Of a stretch of DNA of 21,106 nucleotides, positions 1 through 7,552 are shown piece after piece (position 1 is the stretch's first letter; every line of letters begins with the position of its first letter). The notes beneath the pieces were generated by a model, which made no database searches, was not told the origin of the DNA, and saw nothing but the letters and a program-made list of their open reading frames with translations. This DNA is from Polaromonas sp. (GTDB taxonomy: Bacteria; Pseudomonadota; Gammaproteobacteria; Burkholderiales; Burkholderiaceae_C): the NCBI GenBank assembly GCA_014376885.1, contig JACMQR010000306.1:1-21106 (forward strand), given 5' to 3'. The translations under genes and the position numbers were made by a program.

Positions 1-9
1 AAGCCGGGC

Positions 10-765
10 TCAGCTGCAAAGGGTCAGGTTAAACACCGTGTCCTGGTGGCTGGTCTGCAACCGGCCATCAGGCCCGGAGGACATGAAACGCACCGACACC
101 ATCAGCCGGTTGCAGCTGATTTCAGGAATCACCGGAGCGCTGGCATCCATCTGCAGCCGGAGCAGCTGAAAAGCGCGCCCCTGCGGCAGCATTTGCTGGT
201 ATTGACCCGACAGGGCCACCACCTTTTGCGGCGCGCCCGAGTCGCGCACCAGTCTGAGCAGCAGGCTCAGCGACTCGGCCAGCGGCACCAGGGGCACCAC
301 CCAGCGCTGCAGGTCTTGCTGGCGCATGCCGCTGCCCAGGTGCCGCCAGGCATGGTAGGCCGGCAGATCGAACTCGCAGGTGCCGCCCGGAATGCCCACC
401 CGGCTGCGGATGCTCATCAGCCAGTCGTTCTCGGTCAGCGACTGCCCGACCTTGCCAGGCAGTTCATTGAGGCTGGCAAAGCAGCTGTCAAGCTGGGCCG
501 TGATGTCGTCAAGCACGGGCTCGGAAATCACCGGATTGCCGCGGTAGCCGCTCAGCAACTGCTTGTGCTTTTCAAGGTCCTTGAGGACGTCGGTTTTGAG
601 GTCAGCGCGCGCGCCCACATCCATGATTTCAAAAATGGTTCCCAGCGCGTGGTGATGGTCAATCGGGCTGTCCCGCTTCACCAGCTCGGCCAGGCGCAGG
701 AACAAATGCTCAAGCCGCAGGTAGGTTCGAATGCGTTCGCTGAAGGGATGCTCGTAAAGAATCAC
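10..765 (-). CDS. zapD: Cell division protein ZapD (FtsZ-ring bundling factor)
   Basis: ZapD (YacF, DUF1342 family) binds the FtsZ C-terminus and cross-links protofilaments at the division site in the cytoplasm. The product opens with VILYEHPFSERIRTYLRLE, the signature N-terminus of the family, and continues as a mostly helical protein (for example LRLEHLFLRLAEL and a central EFDLPAYHAWRH). I chose the GTG at 765 because the family starts exactly there; it gives 251 aa, the usual length. The open frame runs back to about 939, but the extra N-terminal residues are Arg/Trp/Pro-rich and overlap coaE, so I treat them as spurious. AGGA lies about 11 nt upstream of the GTG, a weak ribosome site. 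The gene follows coaE after 37 bp, a common betaproteobacterial arrangement. Family assignment is firm; the start is inferred from family alignment. Confidence 0.92.
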   Translation of the reverse strand: MILYEHPFSERIRTYLRLEHLFLRLAELVKRDSPIDHHHALGTIFEIMDVGARADLKTDVLKDLEKHKQLLSGYRGNPVISEPVLDDITAQLDSCFASLNELPGKVGQSLTENDWLMSIRSRVGIPGGTCEFDLPAYHAWRHLGSGMRQQDLQRWVVPLVPLAESLSLLLRLVRDSGAPQKVVALSGQYQQMLPQGRAFQLLRLQMDASAPVIPEISCNRLMVSVRFMSSGPDGRLQTSHQDTVFNLTLCS

Positions 766-802
766 GGAACTGGGTTTCCTGGCTTCAAGGGATGTCCAGT
801 CA

Positions 803-1414
803 TCATAGCCCGAAGCCTGCGGCCATCTGGCGCGCCAGCCGGTCCAGCCCGGGCAGCGACAAGCCCTCGTTACAAATGCAGGCATCGGCCGCAGCCAGCC
901 GCCGCGCCCGGCTCGCCTGGGCTGCAATGATTTTTTCAACCGCCGCGCGTGTCAGCCCATTGCGCGCCATGACCCGCGCAATCTGCGTCTCTCCGGTGCA
1001 GTCCACCACAAGGATTTGGTCAAGCTGCTGGCGCCAGCGCCCGGACTCGACCAGAAGGGGAATGTCAAACACGATGCAGGCCTGGCCTGCCGCCGCCGCC
1101 AGGCTGGCCTGCCGAACAGCTTCCTGGCCGACCAGCGGATGGATGATGGACTCGAGCTGTTGCTTGAGCGCCGGATCGTCAAAGGCCAGCTGGCGCATGC
1201 GATCCCGGTCCAGCGCGCCTTCTGCGCTGATGATTTGCGGTCCGAACTGCCGGGCCAGCAGTCCGATGGCGGCTCCGCCGGGCGCGGTGAGCAGGCGTGC
1301 AATCGCGTCGGCATCGACCAGCGCCGCGCCGCAGGCCACCAAAACGCGGGCCACGGTGCTTTTTCCGCTGCCAATGCCGCCGGTCAGGCCTATGCGCTGG
1401 AGCCGTTGCCGCAT
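803..1414 (-). CDS. coaE: Dephospho-CoA kinase
   Basis: CoaE phosphorylates the 3'-hydroxyl of dephospho-CoA with ATP, the last step of coenzyme A synthesis, in the cytoplasm. The P-loop GGIGSGKS is at residues 12-19, followed by VDADAIAR (D34 and D36 region) and the mid-protein FDIPLLVES, all typical of the family; 203 aa is normal. The ATG at 1414 is chosen because it puts the P-loop close to the N-terminus and starts 4 nt after the pilD stop. An in-frame TTG at 1429 would overlap pilD and add only five residues. An AGG lies a few bases upstream. Its place in the pilBCD-coaE-zapD block is conserved in beta- and gammaproteobacteria and implies co-transcription, not a role in piliation. Confidence 0.95.
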   Translation of the reverse strand: MRQRLQRIGLTGGIGSGKSTVARVLVACGAALVDADAIARLLTAPGGAAIGLLARQFGPQIISAEGALDRDRMRQLAFDDPALKQQLESIIHPLVGQEAVRQASLAAAAGQACIVFDIPLLVESGRWRQQLDQILVVDCTGETQIARVMARNGLTRAAVEKIIAAQASRARRLAAADACICNEGLSLPGLDRLARQMAAGFGL

Positions 1415-1418
1415 GGGC

Positions 1419-2279
1419 CTACAAGCCAACAGCCCGCAGAATCGACTGCGGCCCGAAAATCAGGGCGGTAAAGCCAGCGCCGGCCAGAAACGGCCCGAAC
1501 GGAATGTAGCCGCCCTCGCGCAGGCCGCTGGAGAACTTCAGCGCGATGCCGACGATGGCCCCGATCACCGAGGCCATCAAAATCATGGGCACCAGCGCCG
1601 GCCAGCCAAACCAGGCGCCCAGGGCGGCAAACAGCTTGAAGTCGCCGTAACCCATGCCGTCCTTGCCGGTGGCCAGCTTGAAGGCCCAGTACACCGCCCA
1701 CAAGGACAGGTAGCCGGCCACCGCGCCCCATAGCGCCGTGGGCAGGTCCACCGCCGGGTTCCACTGCACGGCCGCGGCCACCAGCCCGGCCCACATCAGC
1801 GGCAGCGTCAGGTCGTCGGGCAGCAAGGTGGTGTCCCAGTCGATCGCCGCCAGGGCCAGCAGCGTGGCTGAAAATCCGCACCAGGCCAGCGCCGTCATGC
1901 TCCAGCCCCAGCGCCAGACACAAAAGAAAAACAAGCCGCCCGTGAGGGCCTCGACCAGCGGATAGCGAATTCCATACGGTGCGCCGCAAGCCGAGCACTT
2001 GCCGCGCAGAAAAACATAGCTCAGCACCGGAATGTTTTCATGCCAGCTGATCGGGTGGCCGCACCCGGAGCAGCGCGAGCGCGGCGTCAGCAAATTGAGC
2101 TTTTCTGCCGGCGCAGCCGGCACACCGGTCAGTTCGGCGCATTCCAGCGCCCACTGGCGTTCCATCATTTTCGGCACCCGGTAGATGACGACATTGAGAA
2201 AGCTGCCGATGATCAGGCCCAGGACTGCAGCGATCGCGGCAAGCAGCCCCGCGTCGAGGTTGGTTGCCAATGCTGTCAA
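1419..2279 (-). CDS. pilD: Prepilin peptidase / N-methyltransferase (leader peptidase)
   Basis: PilD is an inner-membrane aspartyl protease. It cuts type IV prepilins and T2SS pseudopilins after the leader glycine and methylates the new N-terminal Phe. The 286-aa product has an N-terminal membrane segment (LLAAIAAVLGLIIGSFLNVVIYRVP), then two CxxC pairs (C70/C73, C95/C98) in the cytoplasmic zinc-type domain, then several membrane helices. The catalytic aspartates are D147 (in AAIDWD) and D213 (in GMGYGDFK). The start is TTG at 2279, overlapping the pilC stop (TTGA); no ATG or GTG is available in frame upstream and AGG lies about 8 nt before it, so translational coupling to pilC is likely. It is the only prepilin peptidase in the window and should also process GspG-K encoded across the divergent gap. 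Confidence 0.96.
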   Translation of the reverse strand: MTALATNLDAGLLAAIAAVLGLIIGSFLNVVIYRVPKMMERQWALECAELTGVPAAPAEKLNLLTPRSRCSGCGHPISWHENIPVLSYVFLRGKCSACGAPYGIRYPLVEALTGGLFFFCVWRWGWSMTALAWCGFSATLLALAAIDWDTTLLPDDLTLPLMWAGLVAAAVQWNPAVDLPTALWGAVAGYLSLWAVYWAFKLATGKDGMGYGDFKLFAALGAWFGWPALVPMILMASVIGAIVGIALKFSSGLREGGYIPFGPFLAGAGFTALIFGPQSILRAVGL

Positions 2280-3493
2280 ACGACCTGGCCCAGCTTGAAG
2301 ATCGGCAGGTACATCGACACGACGATGCCGCCAATCAAGGTGCCCAGAAAAACGATGATGATCGGCTCCATCAGGCTGGACAGGCCGGCCACCATCTCAT
2401 CGACTTCGGCTTCGTAAAAATCAGCCGCCTTGCCCAGCATGTGGTCCACTGAACCCGACTCTTCACCGATGGCGCACATTTGCAACACCATGGTGGGAAA
2501 CAAATTGGCATTGCCCATGGCCGCAGTCAGGCTGGTGCCAGTTGAGACCTCCTGCTGGATTTTTTCGGTCGCATCGGCATACAGCGAGTTGCCTGACGCG
2601 CCGCCCACCGAGTCCAGCGCTTCGACCAGCGGCACGCCCGCTGCAAACATGGTCGACAGGGTGCGGGTCCAGCGGGCAATGACCGATTTTTCGATCAGGC
2701 TGCCAAATACCGGCAGCTTGAGCAGCAGCCGGTCCATGACCTTCTGCATTTTTTCATTGCGCTTCCAGGCCTGGAGGAAAAAGTAGATGCCACCGCCGAC
2801 CACGCCGAAAATTAGCCACCAGTAGGCGACAAAGAATTCGCTGATGGCCATCACGATCAGGGTAGGCGCCGGCAGGTCGGCCCCGAAGGATGAAAACACC
2901 TCCTTGAACGCGGGAATCACGAAAATCATGATCACCGCCACCACCACGAACGCCACCACCACCACGGAAGCCGGGTACATCAGGGCCGACTTGATTTTCG
3001 ACTTGATGGCTTCGGTCTTTTCCATGTACACCGCCAGGCGGTCCAGCAGCGACTCCAGGATACCGGCGGCTTCGCCAGCTTCCACCAAATTGCAGTACAG
3101 CGCATTGAAATGCATCGGGTATTTTCGAAAAGCTGCGCTCAGCGATGTCCCGGTTTCGACATCGGTGCGCACATCGTTCAGGAGTTTGGTCACGCTGGCG
3201 TTGGGATTGCCGCGGCCGACAATGTCAAACGACTGCAGCAGCGGCACGCCGGCTTTCATCATGGTGGCCAGCTGGCGGGTGAAGATGGCAATGTCGCGCG
3301 GCTTGATGGATTTGCCCGAGCGCATGCGGCGTTTTTTGATCTTGCCCGGCATCACCCCCTGCCTGCGCAAGGACACCTTGACCTGGTTTTCGCCCGCCGC
3401 CCGGATTTCGCCGCGGACTTGCTTGCCGCCCCGGTCCTTGCCCTCCCATTCGAACACGAATTCCTTGATGCCTTTGGATACTGCGGTTGCCAT
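2276..3493 (-). CDS. pilC: Type IV pilus inner-membrane platform protein PilC
   Basis: PilC is the polytopic inner-membrane platform through which the ATPases PilB/PilT drive pilin extraction or insertion. The 405-aa product has the two tandem GspF-type cytoplasmic domains: the first includes IFTRQLATMMKAGVPLLQS and the second WTRTLSTMFAAGVPLVEAL, each followed by GTSL-type motifs. Membrane segments lie around residues 175-200 and 220-240 and at the C-terminus (IIIVFLGTLIGGIVVSMYLPIF). The ATG at 3493 is clear; upstream Shine-Dalgarno sequence is poor. It lies 89 bp downstream of pilB. The second GspF-like protein in the window (15795-17033) belongs to the T2SS; this copy is called PilC because it sits between pilB and pilD and has the PilC-like N-terminus (KEFVFEWEGKDRGGK). 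Confidence 0.96.
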   Translation of the reverse strand: MATAVSKGIKEFVFEWEGKDRGGKQVRGEIRAAGENQVKVSLRRQGVMPGKIKKRRMRSGKSIKPRDIAIFTRQLATMMKAGVPLLQSFDIVGRGNPNASVTKLLNDVRTDVETGTSLSAAFRKYPMHFNALYCNLVEAGEAAGILESLLDRLAVYMEKTEAIKSKIKSALMYPASVVVVAFVVVAVIMIFVIPAFKEVFSSFGADLPAPTLIVMAISEFFVAYWWLIFGVVGGGIYFFLQAWKRNEKMQKVMDRLLLKLPVFGSLIEKSVIARWTRTLSTMFAAGVPLVEALDSVGGASGNSLYADATEKIQQEVSTGTSLTAAMGNANLFPTMVLQMCAIGEESGSVDHMLGKAADFYEAEVDEMVAGLSSLMEPIIIVFLGTLIGGIVVSMYLPIFKLGQVV

Positions 3494-3582
3494 GATGCCG
3501 TGCCTATTGTTGAATGACGGGGTTCACACCGCCCGGGGAGGTGGCGCAAGATGCAGCCGATTTGATTCGGGCGGGCGCCAGG

Positions 3583-5319
3583 TCAAGCATTGGTGCAACC
3601 CAGAACTTCTTCCATGGAGGTCATTCCCAGCTTGACCTTGTGCAAACCGGACTGGCGCAGGCTCCTGACGCCTTCGAGTTGCGCCTGGGATGCAATTTCC
3701 ATGGCGCTGCCGTCACGCAGGACGATGCGCTGAATTTCTTCGGAAACCGGCATGACCTGGTAGATGCCCAGGCGGCCCTTGTAGCCGTTGTTGCATTTGG
3801 CGCAGCCTACCGGATGAAATGGCTGCCACGAGCCGTCCACCTCGTCGTCCCTGAATCCGGCGTCCAGCAAGGTGGTGCGCGAAATGTCCACCGCGGTTTT
3901 GCAATGCGGGCACAGCCGCCGGGCCAGGCGCTGGGCGGTGATCAGGATCACGCTGGACGCGATGTTAAAGGGCGCAATACCCATGTTGCGCATGCGCGTC
4001 AGCGTGGTCGGCGCGTCGTTGGTGTGCAGCGTGGACAGGACCAGGTGACCGGTCTGGGCGGCCTTGATGGCAATGTCGGCCGTTTCGACATCCCGGATTT
4101 CGCCCACCATGATGATGTCCGGGTCCTGGCGCAAAAACGCTTTGAGCGCGACCGGAAATGTCATGCCGGCTTTTTCGTTCATGCTGACCTGATTGACCCC
4201 GGGCAGGGTAATTTCAGCCGGGTCTTCTGCCGTGGAAATGTTCACGCCGGCGGTGTTCAAAATGTTCAGGCAGGTGTAGAGCGACACGGTTTTGCCCGAG
4301 CCGGTCGGCCCGGTGACCAGCACCATGCCGTAGGGCCGCTTGATGGCATCTAACAGCCGCTCTTTTTCCTCGGGCTCGTAGCCCAGCGCATCAATGCCGA
4401 GCTTGGCGCTGCTCGGGTCCAGGATGCGAATGACGATTTTTTCGCCGAACATGGTGGGCAGGGTACTGACCCGGAAATCGATCACCCGGTCAGGACCGAT
4501 CTTGAGCTTCATCTTGCCGTCCTGCGGCACCCGTTTCTCGGAAATGTCCAGCTTGGAGATCACCTTGATGCGCGCCGCCAGCTTTTCCTTGATGCCCACC
4601 GGGGGCGATGAAATCTCGCGCAACTCGCCGTCGACCCGAAACCGGACCCGGTAGGAATGCTCGAACGGCTCGAAATGCAGGTCCGATGCGCGCATGTTGA
4701 ATGCGTCCACCAGCATCTTGTGCAGGAATTTGACAATCGGCGCGTCTTCAACCTCCGAGATGCCGGCTTCATTGTCCTGTGCAGCTGCCGCTTCGGAGAC
4801 CTCTTCGTCGAATTCGAATTCTTCGCCGACGATCTGTTCCAGCGCGTCCGCTGCAGTGGCATGGGAAGCATCCATCAGCCGGGACAGCTTGTCGTATTCG
4901 GCAATCACCCAGTCCACCCCTAGCTGGGTGGAAAACTTGATCTGCTCGGCAGCGCTTTGATCGGACGGATCGGCCGTCGCAATGATCAGTCGGTTGTTGC
5001 GCTTGCCCAGAACGACAATCCGGCAGCTCAGGCAGATTTTCGTGTCCAGCAAGGCCTTGGGCAGCCGGTGAATGTCTATGGCATCCATGTCCACCAGCGG
5101 CGCGGCAAAGGACGTGGCCATGATGTGCGCCAGATCAAAGGCAGACACCGCGCCAGAGCCGGTCAACTCGGCAATAAAGCTGTTTCGACTGCCCTGGGCT
5201 TTAAGAAAAATTTCCTCGGCTGCTTTTTGACCCAGTTTGCCGGCCGCCACCAATGCCCTGCCCAGTCCGGGCAAAGCCGTGAAAACTGGATTTTTTAATG
5301 CAATGGCGACATCTGGCAT
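3583..5319 (-). CDS. pilB: Type IV pilus assembly ATPase PilB
   Basis: PilB is the hexameric cytoplasmic ATPase that powers pilus extension. The N-terminal GspE/MshEN-type domain spans about residues 1-150, then an acidic linker (EFEFDEEVSE), then the ATPase core. Walker A GPTGSGKT is at 337-344, the Asp box at ISTAEDPAEI 361-370, Walker B IIMVGEIRD at 402-410 and the His box at TGHLVLSTLHTND. A tetracysteine zinc site has C470/C473 and C506/C509. I chose the ATG at 5319 (578 aa); an in-frame TTG nine codons upstream (5346) is possible. Neither has a clear ribosome site. It is the first gene of a minus-strand operon pilB-pilC-pilD-coaE-zapD. The downstream pilB/pilC gap holds a 7-bp GC inverted repeat (3529-3535 with 3568-3574, 32-nt loop) of unknown meaning. 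Confidence 0.96.
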   Translation of the reverse strand: MPDVAIALKNPVFTALPGLGRALVAAGKLGQKAAEEIFLKAQGSRNSFIAELTGSGAVSAFDLAHIMATSFAAPLVDMDAIDIHRLPKALLDTKICLSCRIVVLGKRNNRLIIATADPSDQSAAEQIKFSTQLGVDWVIAEYDKLSRLMDASHATAADALEQIVGEEFEFDEEVSEAAAAQDNEAGISEVEDAPIVKFLHKMLVDAFNMRASDLHFEPFEHSYRVRFRVDGELREISSPPVGIKEKLAARIKVISKLDISEKRVPQDGKMKLKIGPDRVIDFRVSTLPTMFGEKIVIRILDPSSAKLGIDALGYEPEEKERLLDAIKRPYGMVLVTGPTGSGKTVSLYTCLNILNTAGVNISTAEDPAEITLPGVNQVSMNEKAGMTFPVALKAFLRQDPDIIMVGEIRDVETADIAIKAAQTGHLVLSTLHTNDAPTTLTRMRNMGIAPFNIASSVILITAQRLARRLCPHCKTAVDISRTTLLDAGFRDDEVDGSWQPFHPVGCAKCNNGYKGRLGIYQVMPVSEEIQRIVLRDGSAMEIASQAQLEGVRSLRQSGLHKVKLGMTSMEEVLGCTNA

Positions 5320-5532
5320 GGTTAACAGTTCAAACTCAAAACCCAAATCATCGCTGAATGATTACCAGGTGTAAATCGGGAAACACATTAACCTGTGGTT
5401 TACAGTTGCAAGTATTCGTAAAAGTGCCTGCCAAAAAAACATTTAGTCAGCTTGGTCGGTGTAAATAACAAACTGGCAAAATTTGCCAATGACGGCATCG
5501 CTTCACAATGATCTGGCGGCCAAAACGAAACT
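5320..5532. promoter_or_regulatory. AT-rich pilB upstream region
   Basis: This gap separates the pilB start from the 3' end of the gspC-like gene, both on the minus strand, so it should hold the pilB promoter. It is visibly AT-richer than its surroundings. It contains two copies of GGTGTAAAT (5368-5376 and 5458-5466), the half-symmetric AACCTGTGGTTTACAGTT at about 5390-5407 and a perfect 15-bp palindrome listed separately. On the minus strand TTGGCA occurs as a possible -35, but I found no convincing -10 at 16-18 bp and no sigma-54 element with correct spacing. Regulatory content is inference. Confidence 0.45.
5474..5488. repeat. 15-bp perfect palindrome TGGCAAA-A-TTTGCCA
   Basis: Arms of 7 bp around a single A. 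It lies between the gspC-like stop (5533) and the pilB start (5319), about 155 bp upstream of pilB. There is no T-tract after it on either strand, so it is not a good intrinsic terminator. The short symmetric form fits a dimeric regulator site better. No specific regulator is assigned. Confidence 0.5.
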
Positions 5533-5982
5533 CTATTCACCCTGCTTGGGCATGTCCAGGATGATTTTCGGTGATGCGCCTGCCGCTGAAGTCAGCACGG
5601 CCTGGCGACCATTGACCGATTCCAGAACCATGTCGTTGTCCACCAGGCTACCCACACGGACCGGCTTTGCCTCCTGGCCGTCCACCGAAATCAAGGCGGC
5701 GCCTCGGCGCAGGCCGCCGGCAACCACGCCGATCAAACCAAAGCGGCTGGCAGCTGGGGCAGCACTCACCAGGGCCGCCACCGGAGCGCCGCCGCCGCCA
5801 AGCGCCTGGGCCACGAGCTGAGAATTGACCGGGGCGGGCTGCTGCACTGCGACTGGCACCGTAAGCGCAGCCGGGCGCGCCCAGTCCTTCAAAGCCCAGT
5901 AGGCCACACTGGAAGCCGCCAGCGCGGAGATGGCAAATGTCACAATTCTGCTGAACCATAGGCGAGAAACATCTGTCTGCAT
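5533..5982 (-). CDS. gspC: Short GspC-like T2SS inner-membrane protein without PDZ domain
   Basis: The 149-aa product has a short cytoplasmic N-terminus, one membrane helix (about residues 12-31), a Pro/Ala/Val linker and then a homology-region (HR) domain, seen in RFGLIGVVAGG, GAALISVDGQEAKPVRVGSLV and LESVNGRQAVL. In T2SS the GspC HR domain contacts the N0 domain of the secretin GspD and links the inner and outer membrane parts. Classical GspC is nearly twice as long and carries a C-terminal PDZ or coiled-coil domain; here the protein ends soon after the HR domain with no sign of truncation. The ATG at 5982 is 26 bp from the divergent gspG start. Short GspC variants occur in Burkholderiales, so the gene is probably functional. 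Confidence 0.8.
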   Translation of the reverse strand: MQTDVSRLWFSRIVTFAISALAASSVAYWALKDWARPAALTVPVAVQQPAPVNSQLVAQALGGGGAPVAALVSAAPAASRFGLIGVVAGGLRRGAALISVDGQEAKPVRVGSLVDNDMVLESVNGRQAVLTSAAGASPKIILDMPKQGE

Positions 5983-6008
5983 GTCCGGATTATCATTGAA
6001 CGAACCAT
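5983..6008. promoter_or_regulatory. 26-bp divergent start-to-start gap gspC/gspG
   Basis: Only 26 bp separate the two divergent ATG codons. A TATCAT resembling a -10 box (5 of 6) is at 5991-5996 on the plus strand, but the expected -35 position (about 5967-5973) does not match consensus. If used, it would give a gspG leader of a few bases. No Shine-Dalgarno sequence precedes the gspG ATG. Any promoter for either gene must reach into the coding sequence of the other. Confidence 0.35.
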
Positions 6009-6458
6009 ATGACCAAGCACAACCATTTCTTACTGTCCACCCGGCGACGCCTGTCTGCCGGCTTCACCCTGATCGAGTTGATGGTCGTGCTGGTGATCAT
6101 CGGCGTGTTGGCGGCGCTGATCGTGCCGAATGTGCTGGAGCGTGCCGATGACGCGCGCGCCACGGCGGCGAAAACCGATGTCAACAACCTGATGCAGGCG
6201 CTCAAGCTCTACCGGCTGGACAACCAGCGCTACCCCACTGCCGAACAGGGTTTGCAAGCCTTGCTGGCCAGGCCGACCACCGGGCCGATTCCGACCAACT
6301 GGAAATCTTATTTGGACAAGCTTCCCAACGACCCCTGGGGCCGGCCCTACCAGTACCTGAACCCAGGCATCAAGGGGGAAATTGATGTGATGTCGTTGGG
6401 TGCCGACGGACAGCCAGGCGGCGAGGGCAAAAATGCGGACATTGGCAGCTGGGACTAA
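6009..6458 (+). CDS. gspG: T2SS major pseudopilin GspG
   Basis: GspG is the main subunit of the periplasmic pseudopilus that pushes folded substrates through GspD. The 18-residue positively charged leader ends ...RRRLSAG, cleaved before F19 in FTLIELMVVLVIIGVL; E23 is the conserved Glu+5 needed for assembly. The globular part shows the GspG pattern YPTAEQGLQALL, DPWGRPYQYLNPG and a C-terminal calcium-loop region rich in Asp/Gly (GADGQPGGEGKNADIGSWD). Length 149 aa is standard. It is the first gene of the plus-strand operon; its 3' end (6423-6458) also contains the likely ribosome site and an ATG for gspH, and a hairpin repeat follows the stop within about 10 bp. PilD should process it. Confidence 0.97.
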   Translation: MTKHNHFLLSTRRRLSAGFTLIELMVVLVIIGVLAALIVPNVLERADDARATAAKTDVNNLMQALKLYRLDNQRYPTAEQGLQALLARPTTGPIPTNWKSYLDKLPNDPWGRPYQYLNPGIKGEIDVMSLGADGQPGGEGKNADIGSWD

Positions 6459-7044
6459 AGTATTAACCCCCACGTTCGCCACTTCGTGTGCTGCGCTGCC
6501 CCCCCGAGGGGGCCGCTGCGCCTGCGGCCTGGTGAAGCCGGTTTCGCGGCCCTGGCTGGCCTGGAATCCTGTTACCCCTGCGCTTGTCGCTACGCGCCGT
6601 GCGCTTCGCCACCGGATTCGCCAGGCCGGCTTCACGCTGATCGAGCTGCTGATCGTGGTCGCCATCATGGCCATTGCCACAGCCGGCGTGGGGCTGGCGC
6701 TGCGCGATTCGTCGGGGACGGCGCTGGAACGCGAAGCGCAGCGGCTGGCGGTGCTGCTCGATGCGGCGCGGGTGCAGTCGCGCCTGACAGCCACTCCGGT
6801 ACGCTGGCGTCCTACTCCCAACGGGTTCGCCTTCGAAGGACTCACAGGCGGCTCGGCTTTCCCCACCACCTGGCTGGGCCAGGATGTCCGGGTGGCCGGC
6901 GCTGCAGCCGTGCTGCTGGGCCCCGAACCGGTCATCGGCCCGCAACAAATTCGCCTGGTGTCGATCTCTCAGCCAGCGCGTAGCCTGGCCCTGGCCACCG
7001 ATGGCATCCGGCCTTTTGCGATGGTGACGGACGGGGCGCCGTGA
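6433..7044 (+). CDS. gspH: T2SS minor pseudopilin GspH (start uncertain)
   Basis: GspH is a minor pseudopilin of the pseudopilus tip region. The core is RQAG|FTLIELLIVVAIM with Glu+5, then a globular domain with EREAQRLAVLLDAARVQSRLT, typical of GspH. The start is unclear because a hairpin repeat (6466-6557) lies in the same open frame. The ATG at 6433, with GAGGG five bases before it, overlaps gspG by 26 bp and gives a 66-residue leader partly read from the repeat. A GTG at 6532 inside the repeat gives a 33-residue leader without ribosome site. An ATT at 6616 would give a 5-residue leader like those of known GspH proteins but is a rare start. The ATG is used here because it has the best ribosome site. 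Gene identity is firm, the start is not. Confidence 0.85.
   Translation: MRTLAAGTKVLTPTFATSCAALPPRGGRCACGLVKPVSRPWLAWNPVTPALVATRRALRHRIRQAGFTLIELLIVVAIMAIATAGVGLALRDSSGTALEREAQRLAVLLDAARVQSRLTATPVRWRPTPNGFAFEGLTGGSAFPTTWLGQDVRVAGAAAVLLGPEPVIGPQQIRLVSISQPARSLALATDGIRPFAMVTDGAP
6466..6557 (+). repeat. REP-like hairpin repeat, copy A (gspG/gspH junction)
   Basis: Copy A starts 8 bp after the gspG stop. It contains CACG...CGTG, then a C7/G5 hairpin (CCCCCCCGAGGGGG), then GCTGCGCCTGCGG, then CTGGT-GAA-GCCGG (6529-6541), which pairs with two wobble pairs. It is alignable along its length with copies B and D in this window. Confidence 0.8.
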
Positions 7045-7421
7045 TGCGTCAAAGCCGTTCCAGGCGCCCTGGCGTTCGGGGATTCACGCTGATCGAGGTG
7101 CTGGTCGCGCTGGGCATCGTGGCCGTGGCACTGGCCGCCGGCGTGCGCGCCACCGGCTCGCTGACGCGCAATGCAGAACGCCAGTCCGATCTGCTGCTGG
7201 CCCACCTGTGCGCGGAAAACGCGCTGGTCAACATGCGCTTGTCCCGGCAGATGCCGCCCGTGGGCGACAACACCAGCAACTGCGAGCAGGCCGGGCGCAA
7301 TCTGGCGCTGAGGCTGTGGGTGCAGCCCACGCCGAATCCCAATTTTCTGCGGGTCGAGGCGCAGGTGCTTGACGGTGACGCCCGGATACTGGCGCTTTCC
7401 ACCATTGTGGGACGGTACTGA
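7044..7421 (+). CDS. gspI: T2SS minor pseudopilin GspI
   Basis: GspI forms the pseudopilus tip complex with GspJ and GspK. The 13-residue leader MRQSRSRRPGVRG precedes FTLIEVLVALGIVAVALAA with Glu+5. The remaining domain has CAENALVNMRL, the conserved GspI segment, and ends in ALSTIVGRY. The ATG at 7044 overlaps the gspH stop (TGATG); a GTG directly before it at 7041 also overlaps and would add one residue. At 125 aa the length is normal. Translational coupling to gspH is likely from the overlap. It is followed immediately by repeat copy B. Confidence 0.95.
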   Translation: MRQSRSRRPGVRGFTLIEVLVALGIVAVALAAGVRATGSLTRNAERQSDLLLAHLCAENALVNMRLSRQMPPVGDNTSNCEQAGRNLALRLWVQPTPNPNFLRVEAQVLDGDARILALSTIVGRY

Positions 7422-7422
7422 G

Positions 7423-7514
7423 TGGCCCCCACGCTCCCCGCTTCGCGTGGTTCGCTGCCCCCCGAGGGGGCGCTGCGCCTGCGGTCTGGCAAAGCCAGTC
7501 CCGCGGCCCCTGCT
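7423..7514 (+). repeat. REP-like hairpin repeat, copy B (gspI/gspJ junction)
   Basis: Three hairpins in a row: CCACGC/GCGTGG (7429-7434 with 7445-7450), C6/G5 around GA (7458-7470) and CTGGC-AAA-GCCAG (7486-7498). The last stem has T-A where copies C and D have C-G, so both partners changed together. It starts 2 bp after the gspI stop. Confidence 0.85.
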
Positions 7515-7552
7515 GTTGGGGGATGCTTGCCCCTATGCGCCCTACCCCCTCC

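Noticed and set aside
46..930. Long plus-strand open frame opposite zapD
   Set aside because: It is the antisense shadow of zapD and coaE; composition is His/Gln/Arg-rich with no family features.
5474..5486. Sigma-54-like TGGC...TTGC element
   Set aside because: The GG-to-GC spacing is 10 instead of the required 12, so it does not fit a sigma-54 promoter; it is a palindrome.
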